9,728 bases of DNA from an uncultured Bacilli bacterium (GTDB lineage: Bacteria; Bacillota_I; Bacilli_A; RF39; UBA660). Shown here one piece after another: positions 1 through 6,917 of the stretch. Made by a program: the position numbers and the translations under genes. Within the stretch, counting starts at the first letter, position 1. Each line of letters begins with the position of its first letter. The stretch is taken from the NCBI GenBank assembly GCA_947853365.1, contig CANTWQ010000005.1, positions 1-9,728 of the forward strand, read 5' to 3'. The notes below the pieces were generated by a model. The model worked only from the letters and a program-made list of their open reading frames with translations. It had not been told where the DNA came from and did not search any database.

Positions 1-712
1 CTACTTTGATGGCATCTTCAATATCCCGTCCCAAATAACCGATCAAATCACTGATCCGAACGACACATCCCTCTAACGTCATAGGACACACTTTGCGAAA
101 GGTTTCTAAATTGGTATAACTATCTTGAAACTCTTGTAAAAAATCTTCTTTGGTCTTTTTCTTTGGTTCGTAATGTCTCGATAACATTTCCCCATTGTGA
201 CACATGATACCATCTAATACTTGTACGGTGAGATTGAGTCCCAATCCATGTCGCTCTAGATAAAGATAAGTCCGGACGCTTTGAAAATTATGACCAAAAT
301 ATTCGCCAAGCTCTTTTTGACTGATTTCATTTAAAATCGCTTCCCCCACATGTCCCAAAGGTGTATGCCCAATATCATGACCAAGGGCAATCGCTTCGGT
401 CAAGTCTTCATTTAATTTTAAAGCTCTCGCTAAGGTTCTTGCGATTTTAGAAACCAATTGAACATGCACCATTCTTTTCGACACATGATCATTTTCTTGA
501 AAAGAAAACACTTGGGTCTTATTCATATAACGGGTATAACTCATCGCATGTAAAATACGATCCGCATCATGAAAATAAGAAGAACGAAAATCGTTCGTAA
601 AATCCTCTTCTTCCAACCGTATCGCATCTTTTTCGAAGCAGGCATAAGAAGAAAGATCTTTCTCATGCAACAAAAAGTTTTGTCGTATGGTATTTTGTAA
701 CGTTTTATTCAT
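1..712 (-). CDS. dGTPase-like HD-domain phosphohydrolase, C-terminus cut off by the left edge
   Basis: The first 237 codons are present and the rest lies left of the window. The HD metal-site pattern is complete: H83 in MVHVQLVSK, H112-D113 in GHDIGHTPLGH, and D222 in RISDLIGYLGRDIEDA. The preceding stretch DRILHAMSYTRYMNKTQVF matches the family pattern in which arginines and a KTQVF segment precede the HD core. Family members hydrolyse dNTPs to the deoxynucleoside and triphosphate in the cytosol, but many Firmicute homologues have no proven substrate, so I give no symbol. The ATG at 712 follows a strong GGAGG six bases upstream and overlaps the end of the upstream U32 gene by 8 bases, which suggests translational coupling as the last visible gene of the trhP operon. 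The family assignment is firm and the substrate is not. Confidence 0.88.
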   Translation of the reverse strand, partial: MNKTLQNTIRQNFLLHEKDLSSYACFEKDAIRLEEEDFTNDFRSSYFHDADRILHAMSYTRYMNKTQVFSFQENDHVSKRMVHVQLVSKIARTLARALKLNEDLTEAIALGHDIGHTPLGHVGEAILNEISQKELGEYFGHNFQSVRTYLYLERHGLGLNLTVQVLDGIMCHNGEMLSRHYEPKKKTKEDFLQEFQDSYTNLETFRKVCPMTLEGCVVRISDLIGYLGRDIEDAIKV

Positions 713-1889
713 GGTTTCCCTCCTTTGGTTTGATCCGCATCATCGAATGGATTTCGATTTCTTCATTGACTTTGATTTTTAAAATTTGTTCCGGATGTCG
801 CGCGGCGTCTAACAAATGCATCTCTTCATCATAAATTTCATGGATGACAAACGATACTACTTTGCCACTTGGCATAAATACTTCGACTTCTGTTTCTGGT
901 GTAAAATAGTTTCGTTCGCTTACCATCATGTAGCCATCTTCATATCCTACTACATAGCCCAAATAATCTTGATTAGATAGCTCTTGCCTTCCGGTATAGT
1001 ATTGATCCGTCCAATCGGCTTCATGAAAATAATAATGGGTACTGGTTTCCCGATTGGCAACTCTACTTAACACTCGATCGGCATATTGGATTAAGGTATC
1101 ATCTAAAGTATGATTGTAAACCGCATCGATCAATTTACGATACGTCCCAATCACCGTTGCTAAATAGTAAGGAGAGCGCATTCTTCCTTCCACCTTTAAA
1201 CTTTTGACTCCTGCTTCGATTAAGGCTTTGATGTGATGTGACATATTCAAGTCTTTGGTAGCCATCGTAAATTTAGAGGATGTCTCATGATCAAAGGCAA
1301 ACCGACACACTTGACTACATCCACCACGATTACTATCGCGATTGGTAATATCATTCGATAAGACACAACGACCAGATACAAACGTACACATGGCTCCATG
1401 AATAAAACATTCGATGTCGACACCAAGCGATGTCATCTTTCGTATATCCTTTAGGGATACTTCTCTTGCCAAAACAACCCGTTTGGCTCCTAACTTTTGA
1501 TAAAACTGAACCGTTTCGATATTCATCGATGAACTTTGCGTTGAAATATGAATTTCGACTTTGGGATAATGTGTATGAAGGTAGGATACCAACCAAATAT
1601 CACTGACGATAAAAGCATCGATTCCGGCTTCTACGACATCTTGTAAATAAGAAGTAATATGAGCAAAATCTTCTTCATGAAAAATCATATTAACCGTTAA
1701 ATACACCTTTTTTTGTAACGCATGGGCAAACGTACATGCCTCTTTGATTTCGGAAAGAGAAAAATTAGTCGCATTGGCTCGAAGTCCAAACTCTTGTCCA
1801 CCAATATAAACCGCATCGGCCCCATATAACAATGTAATCTTTAATCGTTCGAAATCTCCAGCCGGAGACAATAACTCTATTCTATCCAT
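705..1889 (-). CDS. trhP2: U32 family protein, tRNA uridine-34 hydroxylation (TrhP2/YrrO-like)
   Basis: This 394-residue protein opens with ELLSPAGDFERLK, the usual U32 start of a barrel domain. It carries the U32 signature around residues 160-178 (E-C-F-I-H-G-A-M-C, SGRC), followed by GGCSQVCR. C161, C168, C175, C191 and C195 include the cysteines expected to bind an iron-sulfur cluster in this family. A C-terminal beta domain (about 300-390) follows. By family knowledge, Bacillus TrhP1/TrhP2 and E. coli TrhP make 5-hydroxyuridine at the tRNA wobble position using prephenate. The old name peptidase U32 is probably not its job here. It overlaps the end of the upstream U32 gene by 8 bases and has AAGGTGAAG ahead of the ATG, so both proteins are likely made in step. 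The alternative is another U32 branch such as RlhA-type rRNA hydroxylation, but the gene context favours TrhP. Confidence 0.93.
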   Translation of the reverse strand: MDRIELLSPAGDFERLKITLLYGADAVYIGGQEFGLRANATNFSLSEIKEACTFAHALQKKVYLTVNMIFHEEDFAHITSYLQDVVEAGIDAFIVSDIWLVSYLHTHYPKVEIHISTQSSSMNIETVQFYQKLGAKRVVLAREVSLKDIRKMTSLGVDIECFIHGAMCTFVSGRCVLSNDITNRDSNRGGCSQVCRFAFDHETSSKFTMATKDLNMSHHIKALIEAGVKSLKVEGRMRSPYYLATVIGTYRKLIDAVYNHTLDDTLIQYADRVLSRVANRETSTHYYFHEADWTDQYYTGRQELSNQDYLGYVVGYEDGYMMVSERNYFTPETEVEVFMPSGKVVSFVIHEIYDEEMHLLDAARHPEQILKIKVNEEIEIHSMMRIKPKEGNHE

Positions 1890-2769
1890 GTTTCTTCACC
1901 TTATAAATTGTCTTTTGAAAGAAGAAACCCGTATCATCACTTTTTAAGATTTCTTCACTTTTCTTGATCAAAGCATCTCTTTCCTCCTCCGTCAAATCTT
2001 CCTGCAACAACGTTTGATAAAGTGCTAAAATTTGCACTTGTTGATCGTTCGGTACTTGCCAAAAATTAAGATAAAAATAGGAAACATCTTCATCCTTTAA
2101 CAAACATAGAGCATTGGTACCATTTAACAACCTTCCTTTATAAAATGTCGTCCCAGATGCATCTTCTTTGACTTCATATACTCCTTTAGAAACCGGTTCG
2201 ACAATTTCTAATTGTGATGATGTTTCTTTTTTGTTCTGCATATGATAAAAATTCGTCAGCAGTTTTCGGTTCGAATGCGCAACGACGGGATATCCCAAGA
2301 TAGGTACGATCAAACGCATCCTCGTATTTCGAACGATAGAAACGATTTCATCGACGGTAATCTCACTCGATAACACACCATATTTTACCCCTTCTTGGAA
2401 ATAAAAGTTACAACTTCGATGGTTCGTCACCATATGGGTTTGATACCACACCAATGGTGTTTGAAACCCTCTTCTTTGATGAATGGAAAGAAGTGCCAAA
2501 TCGTAGAAGAAAATACCCCCGATGTTTCTTTCTTCTAAACGTTCTAACAAGTCTTCTAGTGCTTGTAATTCATCGTTAAAGATATTTTTATTGATAATCA
2601 CAAACAACGTAACCTCGGGATATTCTTTTTGAATACGATCGATATCATCGATGGTCACTGTCAAATCATAATTGGTAGAAAAATTATTGATTGCCAAAAC
2701 AAATGTTGTTACTTGCTGTTTGATATAACGTGTCAAATAAAGATCACTTGGATAAACCATAAAAGGCAT
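1882..2769 (-). CDS. trhP1: U32-like partner protein without Fe-S cysteines (TrhP1/YrrN-like)
   Basis: This protein has about 295 residues and sits immediately upstream of the TrhP2-like gene, the same order as yrrN-yrrO in Bacillus. It has a barrel-like alternation of hydrophobic strands (FVLAINNF, TLFVIINKN, GIFFYDL, LIVPILGYP). Residues 159-171 (GYPVVAHSNRKLL) occupy the place of the U32 signature but lack its cysteines, so it probably cannot carry the cluster alone. I infer a non-catalytic or heteromeric partner of TrhP2 in ho5U34 formation. An in-frame GTG (2778) and ATG (2775) also exist. I chose the ATG at 2769 because AGTGGGTGAT, a near match to the full anti-Shine-Dalgarno complement, ends four bases before it. 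A well-formed promoter lies just upstream at 2793-2821. Confidence 0.88.
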   Translation of the reverse strand: MPFMVYPSDLYLTRYIKQQVTTFVLAINNFSTNYDLTVTIDDIDRIQKEYPEVTLFVIINKNIFNDELQALEDLLERLEERNIGGIFFYDLALLSIHQRRGFQTPLVWYQTHMVTNHRSCNFYFQEGVKYGVLSSEITVDEIVSIVRNTRMRLIVPILGYPVVAHSNRKLLTNFYHMQNKKETSSQLEIVEPVSKGVYEVKEDASGTTFYKGRLLNGTNALCLLKDEDVSYFYLNFWQVPNDQQVQILALYQTLLQEDLTEEERDALIKKSEEILKSDDTGFFFQKTIYKVKKHG

Positions 2770-2792
2770 AGACATCACCCACTTCGTACCCT

Positions 2793-2821
2793 ATTATACA
2801 GGAAAAAGACATTTCTGACAA
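2793..2821 (-). promoter_or_regulatory. Sigma-A-type promoter for the trhP1-trhP2 operon
   Basis: On the minus strand TTGTCA (2821-2816) and TATAAT (2798-2793) are separated by exactly 17 bases. Transcription would start near 2786, giving a leader of about 17 bases that contains the trhP1 ribosome site. Its -35 box directly abuts the -35 box of the plus-strand promoter at 2822. Confidence 0.78.
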
Positions 2822-2850
2822 TTGACGTCTAGGAAAAAGAAGATTATAAT
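2822..2850 (+). promoter_or_regulatory. Sigma-A-type promoter for the membrane-protein/amidoligase pair
   Basis: TTGACG (2822-2827) and TATAAT (2845-2850) are separated by exactly 17 bases, close to the sigma-A consensus. Initiation near 2857 gives a leader of about 19 bases containing AAGGGG (2863-2868), seven bases before the ATG at 2876. The TTG that could be read as a start codon at 2822 is therefore part of the -35 box. Confidence 0.8.
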
Positions 2851-2875
2851 AGTTTCCAGTTTAAGGGGATGTCAA

Positions 2876-3415
2876 ATGGTACCAGAAGAATTATTATCGA
2901 AGAAAGAAAAAAGAAAAAGAAAAAAATACTTACAGCAATTACAAAAAGAAATCAAACACCTCGCGTGGCAAGAAAAACACTGGCAAGAAGTGAACCAAAC
3001 AAAGTCGATCATCAAAAACCTAAAAATTAGTATGTCCTTCGCTAGAACCATTGCTCCATATGTATTAAGTACGGGAATGATTGCCAGTATGTTCTATTTC
3101 ACCACCCATGACATTCCTTTGGAAAAAGAAACGATGAACCACGCGTCTTTGTCTACCATAACCACCGATGATTATGAAAAAGAAAGAATGGATGATACCC
3201 CAAAAACGCCGAGAGAAAACAGACAAACAATCACCTCTTTTTTCGCCATTGCGGTCTTAACCAATGGCTTCCTTTCTTTGGTAGATAAATCAAGACGAGA
3301 AAAGGAGCAAGAAAAACGGGAACAGATCAAAAAAGAAATGATTCCCATCAACCCGAAAACACTAGCGAAAAAAAGACAAATCAAAGAACAAAATTATGAA
3401 CGATTGACGAGGTAA
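2876..3415 (+). CDS. Unrecognised charged protein with two predicted membrane segments
   Basis: I do not recognise this 179-residue protein. Residues 5-50 are very rich in Lys, Glu and Gln (KKEKRKRKK and on) and look like a cytosolic amphipathic or coiled-coil helix. Residues 54-77 and 117-136 are hydrophobic and could be two membrane helices, separated by an acidic loop (78-116, with EKERMDD). Residues 137-179 are again strongly basic and helical. With positive charge on both ends, the termini should be inside and the loop outside. The frame stays open upstream to a TTG at 2822, but that TTG is the -35 box of a good promoter. The ATG at 2876 has AAGGGG at the right distance. The stop is three bases before the amidoligase ATG, so the two form an operon and may work together. 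Confidence 0.72.
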   Translation: MVPEELLSKKEKRKRKKYLQQLQKEIKHLAWQEKHWQEVNQTKSIIKNLKISMSFARTIAPYVLSTGMIASMFYFTTHDIPLEKETMNHASLSTITTDDYEKERMDDTPKTPRENRQTITSFFAIAVLTNGFLSLVDKSRREKEQEKREQIKKEMIPINPKTLAKKRQIKEQNYERLTR

Positions 3416-3418
3416 TGG

Positions 3419-4438
3419 ATGAAACAAAAAGAAAATAAAATTTTTCAGTGGCTCAAACCAACCGAAAACGAAATGCTTCACGAGTTAACAGGGCACGATT
3501 TACAAACGCTATTACTATTACTAGATACTTGTTATCTAGAATACCGTGATACCTTAGGCTTAGATCCAAACATCACCTTCGGTTGTGAGTTTGAACTAGA
3601 ACACATCAAAAACACCTGTCTCACTGCTTCTCTTAAAAACTTCTTCCCGAATCAAGACTGGAAAATCAAAGATGACCTATCATTAGAAGATGGGATGGAA
3701 ATCAATACAGGCATTTTACGAGATACCAAAGAAAATTGGCAACTCTTACAAACACTATGTAATATCATCGATCCATGGACCGAAATCGATCAAAAAGCCG
3801 CCGGACATATCCATATGGGAGCACACATTTTAGGAGACGATTTACAAAACTGGTTACACTTTTTTAAACTTTGGACAACATACGAAAACATTCTCTTTCG
3901 TTTTGCCTATGGAGAATATTTTCGCGCACGGCCTTGTCTTGAAAACTATGCCCAACCAATGGCCAAAGCATATAATGAATGTTATGATGAACAACAAAAT
4001 CAACCATTATCTACCATCATTACGGATCTTTGCATCCATCGGAATCAAGCCGTCAACTTGAGCAATGTCGATATTTGGCGCATCTTTCTATATCACAAAC
4101 ATAACACCATCGAATTTCGCCTTTGTAATGGCAGTAAAAAAATAGAAATTTGGCAAAACAACATCAACTGTTTCGCACATCTTTTGACCTATTGTTGTAG
4201 TCCCCGATTTCAAGAAGAAATCATTGAACAACGAAGAAAAGAAAACCAAAAAATATTTTCATCTCTCTCTTGGTATCAAGAAATTTATCTAGAACAAGCC
4301 TTAGAATTTTGCGATCTCATTTTTGATAATAATCGTGATAAGATTTTCTTTTTAAAACAATATATCAAAGCCCTTGGCGAAGAAAATGATAAAACACGTT
4401 ACCCCCAAAGTCATAGTCTCGTAAAACAAAGAACATAA
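3419..4438 (+). CDS. Amidoligase-family enzyme (glutamine-synthetase/GCS-like fold)
   Basis: This 339-residue protein shows the ordered motifs of the amidoligase_2 group. These are GCEFELE (residues 55-61, E57 and E59), DDLSLEDGMEI (85-95), AGHIHMGAH (128-136, H130 and H132) and NTIEFRLCNGS (229-239, E232 and R234). In the glutamine-synthetase/gamma-glutamylcysteine-synthetase superfamily these acidic, histidine and arginine residues bind metal-ATP and the acyl phosphate. By family knowledge, such enzymes form amide or isopeptide bonds, often on peptides or cell-surface components, but the substrate here is unknown. There is no signal peptide, so it should act in the cytosol. Its ribosome site (GAGG) lies in the last codons of the upstream membrane-protein gene, three bases away, so translation is probably coupled. 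The gene converges on the next one with five bases between the stop codons, and I see no terminator there. Confidence 0.82.
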   Translation: MKQKENKIFQWLKPTENEMLHELTGHDLQTLLLLLDTCYLEYRDTLGLDPNITFGCEFELEHIKNTCLTASLKNFFPNQDWKIKDDLSLEDGMEINTGILRDTKENWQLLQTLCNIIDPWTEIDQKAAGHIHMGAHILGDDLQNWLHFFKLWTTYENILFRFAYGEYFRARPCLENYAQPMAKAYNECYDEQQNQPLSTIITDLCIHRNQAVNLSNVDIWRIFLYHKHNTIEFRLCNGSKKIEIWQNNINCFAHLLTYCCSPRFQEEIIEQRRKENQKIFSSLSWYQEIYLEQALEFCDLIFDNNRDKIFFLKQYIKALGEENDKTRYPQSHSLVKQRT

Positions 4439-4443
4439 ATGAT

Positions 4444-5643
4444 TTACTTGGCCATGGCTTTCAATGAAACTTCAAGCGAATGAATCATATCACAATCGAC
4501 GGTTTTCTTCTCGAGCCAAACTTCTTTTTCCGTAAACGATTGTAAAAAAGGATAGCTTTGACATAAATCAAGAAACGCTTGATAAACCACATAAGTCTTT
4601 TTTCGGATTCGATCATAGGCAATACGACTTACCGGACATAACAAAAGCACCTCTTGCAACCCCCGATCGAACGTTAAAAAACTAGGAATCATATAAATAC
4701 GCATCGAACCATCGACATACAGATGTTGAGCTTTTTCAATCATCCGTATATGAAATAAATCCCATGCCATATTTTTTAAAAGGGGAAGATTGTCTTTTCC
4801 CTTTTGAATTTTCCGAAAGAAAAGCATCGCTGTCGTTTTCTGAAAATAATGATATGCCAAAACGAACTCCCGTTTGGGAATGGTTCCAGTTTTTTCTAGA
4901 AAAAAAGAAAGAAACGCCTGCATCTTATGCTCCAACTTCCACTTCGGATGCAAAAGCTGAATTTCCACCATCTTTAATAGTGTCAAATAGACAGAACGAT
5001 AAATGATTTCTAAATAATTTCTCTCCTCCTCATGCGTTTGGATTTCCTGTAGCACTTGAAATTCATAATCTGTCTTACGAATCAACGCTTCTTTGGTTAA
5101 CGTAGATTGTAACACACGCCTCTCTTTCCAGAGTTTCTTATCTAACGTACGTAATATGTTATAGGACAGCATTTCTGAAAACAAAGTAATTTGTTGCTTC
5201 GGTTTTCCAAAAAAGCGAACATTTTCATAAAAATAATGCATCGGATCATAATTCAAATGTTCTTCGATCAAATAATCGATACATAAAGTGAAATCTTCCG
5301 GCACCTTTTTCCCTTCTTGATATTGCATCAAATACGAAACAACATTGGTATCCATCGATAATTCAATATCCATACCAAAACAACTGGCATAATGCTCCAA
5401 CATACCTAAAATTGTCTCATGATCAAACACAAACACCGAATTTCCCGCAAAAAGAGGTAATATTTTTGCTCCCCCAGGAAAAGTCTTCTCTAAAGCTCCC
5501 TTGGGCATTTTATTTTTTCCATCCTGTTCGGTAAACAAAATGGCATAATCTTTTAATTCCTCTAAATGTGCAACATAAATCGTAAAAGCTTCGTTCTTAT
5601 CGTTGGCATTTAAAATCTCATAAAGCCACTTTTTCTCTTTCAT
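4444..5643 (-). CDS. Unrecognised 399-residue protein with a possible split PIN-like nuclease domain
   Basis: No family is obvious, but the acidic pattern is suggestive. MDTNVVSYL (residues 97-105, D98) looks like the first aspartate strand of a PIN domain. It is followed by acidic residues at 126-127 (IEEHLNYDP), then AWDLFHIRMIEKA (292-304, D294) and IPSFLTFDRGLQEV (319-332, D325), which resemble the last two PIN acidic positions. A long helical stretch (about 140-290), rich in Glu, Lys and aromatics, would be an insertion. PIN domains are metal-dependent RNases used in RNA processing, toxins and defence. Assignment from these motifs alone is tentative, and it may be another fold. The ATG at 5643 has AGGGAAG six bases upstream. 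It diverges from the sigma-like gene with 46 bases between them and converges on the amidoligase gene. Confidence 0.75.
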   Translation of the reverse strand: MKEKKWLYEILNANDKNEAFTIYVAHLEELKDYAILFTEQDGKNKMPKGALEKTFPGGAKILPLFAGNSVFVFDHETILGMLEHYASCFGMDIELSMDTNVVSYLMQYQEGKKVPEDFTLCIDYLIEEHLNYDPMHYFYENVRFFGKPKQQITLFSEMLSYNILRTLDKKLWKERRVLQSTLTKEALIRKTDYEFQVLQEIQTHEEERNYLEIIYRSVYLTLLKMVEIQLLHPKWKLEHKMQAFLSFFLEKTGTIPKREFVLAYHYFQKTTAMLFFRKIQKGKDNLPLLKNMAWDLFHIRMIEKAQHLYVDGSMRIYMIPSFLTFDRGLQEVLLLCPVSRIAYDRIRKKTYVVYQAFLDLCQSYPFLQSFTEKEVWLEKKTVDCDMIHSLEVSLKAMAK

Positions 5644-5655
5644 TTTACACTTCCC

Positions 5656-5685
5656 TATTATATAATCATCTTATCATAGGGAGGT
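5656..5685 (+). promoter_or_regulatory. Shared intergenic control region with a palindromic -10
   Basis: The 46-base gap between the divergent genes holds the palindrome ATTATATAAT (5657-5666), which reads as TATAAT on both strands. For the plus strand, TATAAT (5661-5666) would start RNA near 5673, just ahead of AGGGAGGT (5678-5685) and the ATG at 5690. I see no good -35 box for either direction. For the minus gene a second -10-like TATGAT (5678-5673) fits its ribosome site better. Confidence 0.42.
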
Positions 5686-5689
5686 AACA

Positions 5690-6313
5690 ATGCCAAGCAG
5701 TAAACGCGGACGTCCCAAAAAAATCTGGACCGAAGATTATCAAAAAGTCCAAAGGTTAATCCAAGGAGATCAACAAGCCGGATGTGAACTTTTTACAAAT
5801 CTTCTTCCCTTACTGGAAGCTTTTATTCGGAAATATAGTAAACCATTAAATCTCACCCCAGAAGAAATCACCGATTTAAAAAATGACACCATTCTAACGG
5901 CTTTATTAAAAATAGAAACGTTTGCCAAAAAAGCCAAGTTTTCTACTTGGGTATTAGGAATTGCCAAAAATAAAATACTTTGTGAAAGAGCCAAAAAGGT
6001 AAAAGAGACCAAACAAATATTAGCGTGCATACACAGTTTTTCATTACATCAAGAACTACCACTACGTTATGTTTTGAAAAAAGAAGAATATCAAGTCTTA
6101 CAGGAAGCCTATCATCAACTACCAGACCGGGAAAAAATTGTCATCTATTTACGCTTTTTTGCCTACTATACCGAAATGGAAATTGCTAAGAGTCTCTCCA
6201 TTTCGCAACCAGAAGTATCTTATCTTTCCAAACAAGCATGCCAAAAAATGCGTTTATTTATCGAAAATAACTATGGAGAAAACTTCTTTCTCTACATTAC
6301 AAAAGAGGCCTAA
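5690..6313 (+). CDS. Sigma-70-family (ECF-like) factor with an AT-hook-like N-terminus
   Basis: The protein has 207 residues. Residues 25-104 resemble sigma region 2, with the core-binding/melting hallmark FSTWVLGIAKNKI (84-96). Residues 135-192 resemble region 4: LPDREKIVIYLRFF, then a helix-turn-helix in MEIAKSLSISQPEVSYLSKQACQKM. The expected role is to direct RNA polymerase to a small set of promoters. The first eleven residues, ending KRGRPKK, match an AT-hook (basic-GRP-basic), which is unusual for a bacterial sigma factor. No anti-sigma factor or membrane sensor is adjacent, though the two-segment membrane protein at 2876-3415 is close by. The ATG follows AGGGAGGT with good spacing. 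A phage-type or competence-type regulator related to sigma factors is the main alternative. Confidence 0.82.
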   Translation: MPSSKRGRPKKIWTEDYQKVQRLIQGDQQAGCELFTNLLPLLEAFIRKYSKPLNLTPEEITDLKNDTILTALLKIETFAKKAKFSTWVLGIAKNKILCERAKKVKETKQILACIHSFSLHQELPLRYVLKKEEYQVLQEAYHQLPDREKIVIYLRFFAYYTEMEIAKSLSISQPEVSYLSKQACQKMRLFIENNYGENFFLYITKEA

Positions 6314-6324
6314 GCCTCTATTTT
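6304..6324. terminator. Bidirectional intrinsic terminator between sigma-like gene and trmR
   Basis: AGAGGC (6304-6309), loop CTAA, GCCTCT (6314-6319) form a perfect six-pair stem followed on the plus strand by ATTTTCTTTT. On the minus strand the same stem is followed by TTTTG. Stop codons of both converging genes lie inside it (the plus TAA in the loop, the minus TAG in the stem). The stem is short, so efficiency may be moderate. Confidence 0.72.
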
Positions 6325-6917
6325 CTTTTGGATACTGCAAGCCCATCACCCACTTCAAAATAAAAAGTGGTCATATAGTTTTGATTTTCTCGTAAATACG
6401 TAATATAGTCTTTAATCTTACGAACCAGCGAACGCAAATTTTTACTAGCAATTTCATTTTCATCTTTAGCAACAAGTCCATGAAATCCCATATTGTCCGT
6501 AATAATCGAACCATCGACCGCAAGATTTTTCTCAAAGCGTTCGAAAAATTTAATGTTTTGCCCCTTCGCGGCATCGATAAAAATCAAATCAAAAGTACCC
6601 TCGATATTGACCTCCAATGCATCTTGAAAAATCAAAGTAATGCGATCTTCCAAACCGAACTTCTTCACGTTTTTCACCGCTTCCATATAACGAATTTGAT
6701 CTCGTTCAATAGTCGTCACTTTGACTTTTGGATTGACAAGAGCCATCATAATCGCCGAATAACCAATGGCCGTTCCAATCTCTAAAATGTTGGTAACTTG
6801 ATGTTTTAAAATATAAGTCGTTAAAAAATCAATGCCTTGATCAGCCATAATCGGAATATGTTCATCGATAGCATACTTTTTTAATTCTCGCACTTTACTA
6901 TATAATGGATTTACCAT
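6318..6917 (-). CDS. trmR: SAM-dependent O-methyltransferase, tRNA 5-hydroxyuridine methyltransferase (TrmR/YrrM-like)
   Basis: This is a class I SAM methyltransferase of the COG4122 type, about 199 residues, close to the family length. Motif I is EIGTAIGYS (residues 46-54). The metal/active-site aspartates are in FIDAAKGQ (D115) and TDN (D141, N142), and TTIERD (68-73) provides the acidic residue for the SAM ribose. The Bacillus counterpart YrrM/TrmR converts ho5U34 to mo5U34 in tRNA, the step after TrhP1/TrhP2. The same cluster order supports that role here. A TTG in frame at 6926 is possible, but I prefer the ATG at 6917 because GGGGGG lies at a workable distance from it. The start overlaps the mltG stop by seven bases. 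In this genome the gene is separated from trhP1 by the accessory block and ends in its own terminator. Confidence 0.9.
   Translation of the reverse strand: MVNPLYSKVRELKKYAIDEHIPIMADQGIDFLTTYILKHQVTNILEIGTAIGYSAIMMALVNPKVKVTTIERDQIRYMEAVKNVKKFGLEDRITLIFQDALEVNIEGTFDLIFIDAAKGQNIKFFERFEKNLAVDGSIITDNMGFHGLVAKDENEIASKNLRSLVRKIKDYITYLRENQNYMTTFYFEVGDGLAVSKRK

Noticed and set aside
2822..2875. N-terminal extension of the membrane-protein gene starting at TTG 2822
   Set aside because: The TTG is the -35 box of a promoter with a 17-base spacer and TATAAT, transcription would begin after it, and a good ribosome site serves the ATG at 2876.
4439..4460. Terminator between the convergent amidoligase and PIN-like genes
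   Set aside because: Only a short palindrome (GCCATGGC) without a T-tract is present, and it lies inside coding sequence.
4764..5006. Plus-strand open frame of 80 codons
   Set aside because: It is antisense to the 399-residue gene, with no ribosome site and no recognisable features.
6480..6785. Plus-strand open frame of 101 codons
   Set aside because: It is antisense to a well-recognised methyltransferase and has no coding character of its own.
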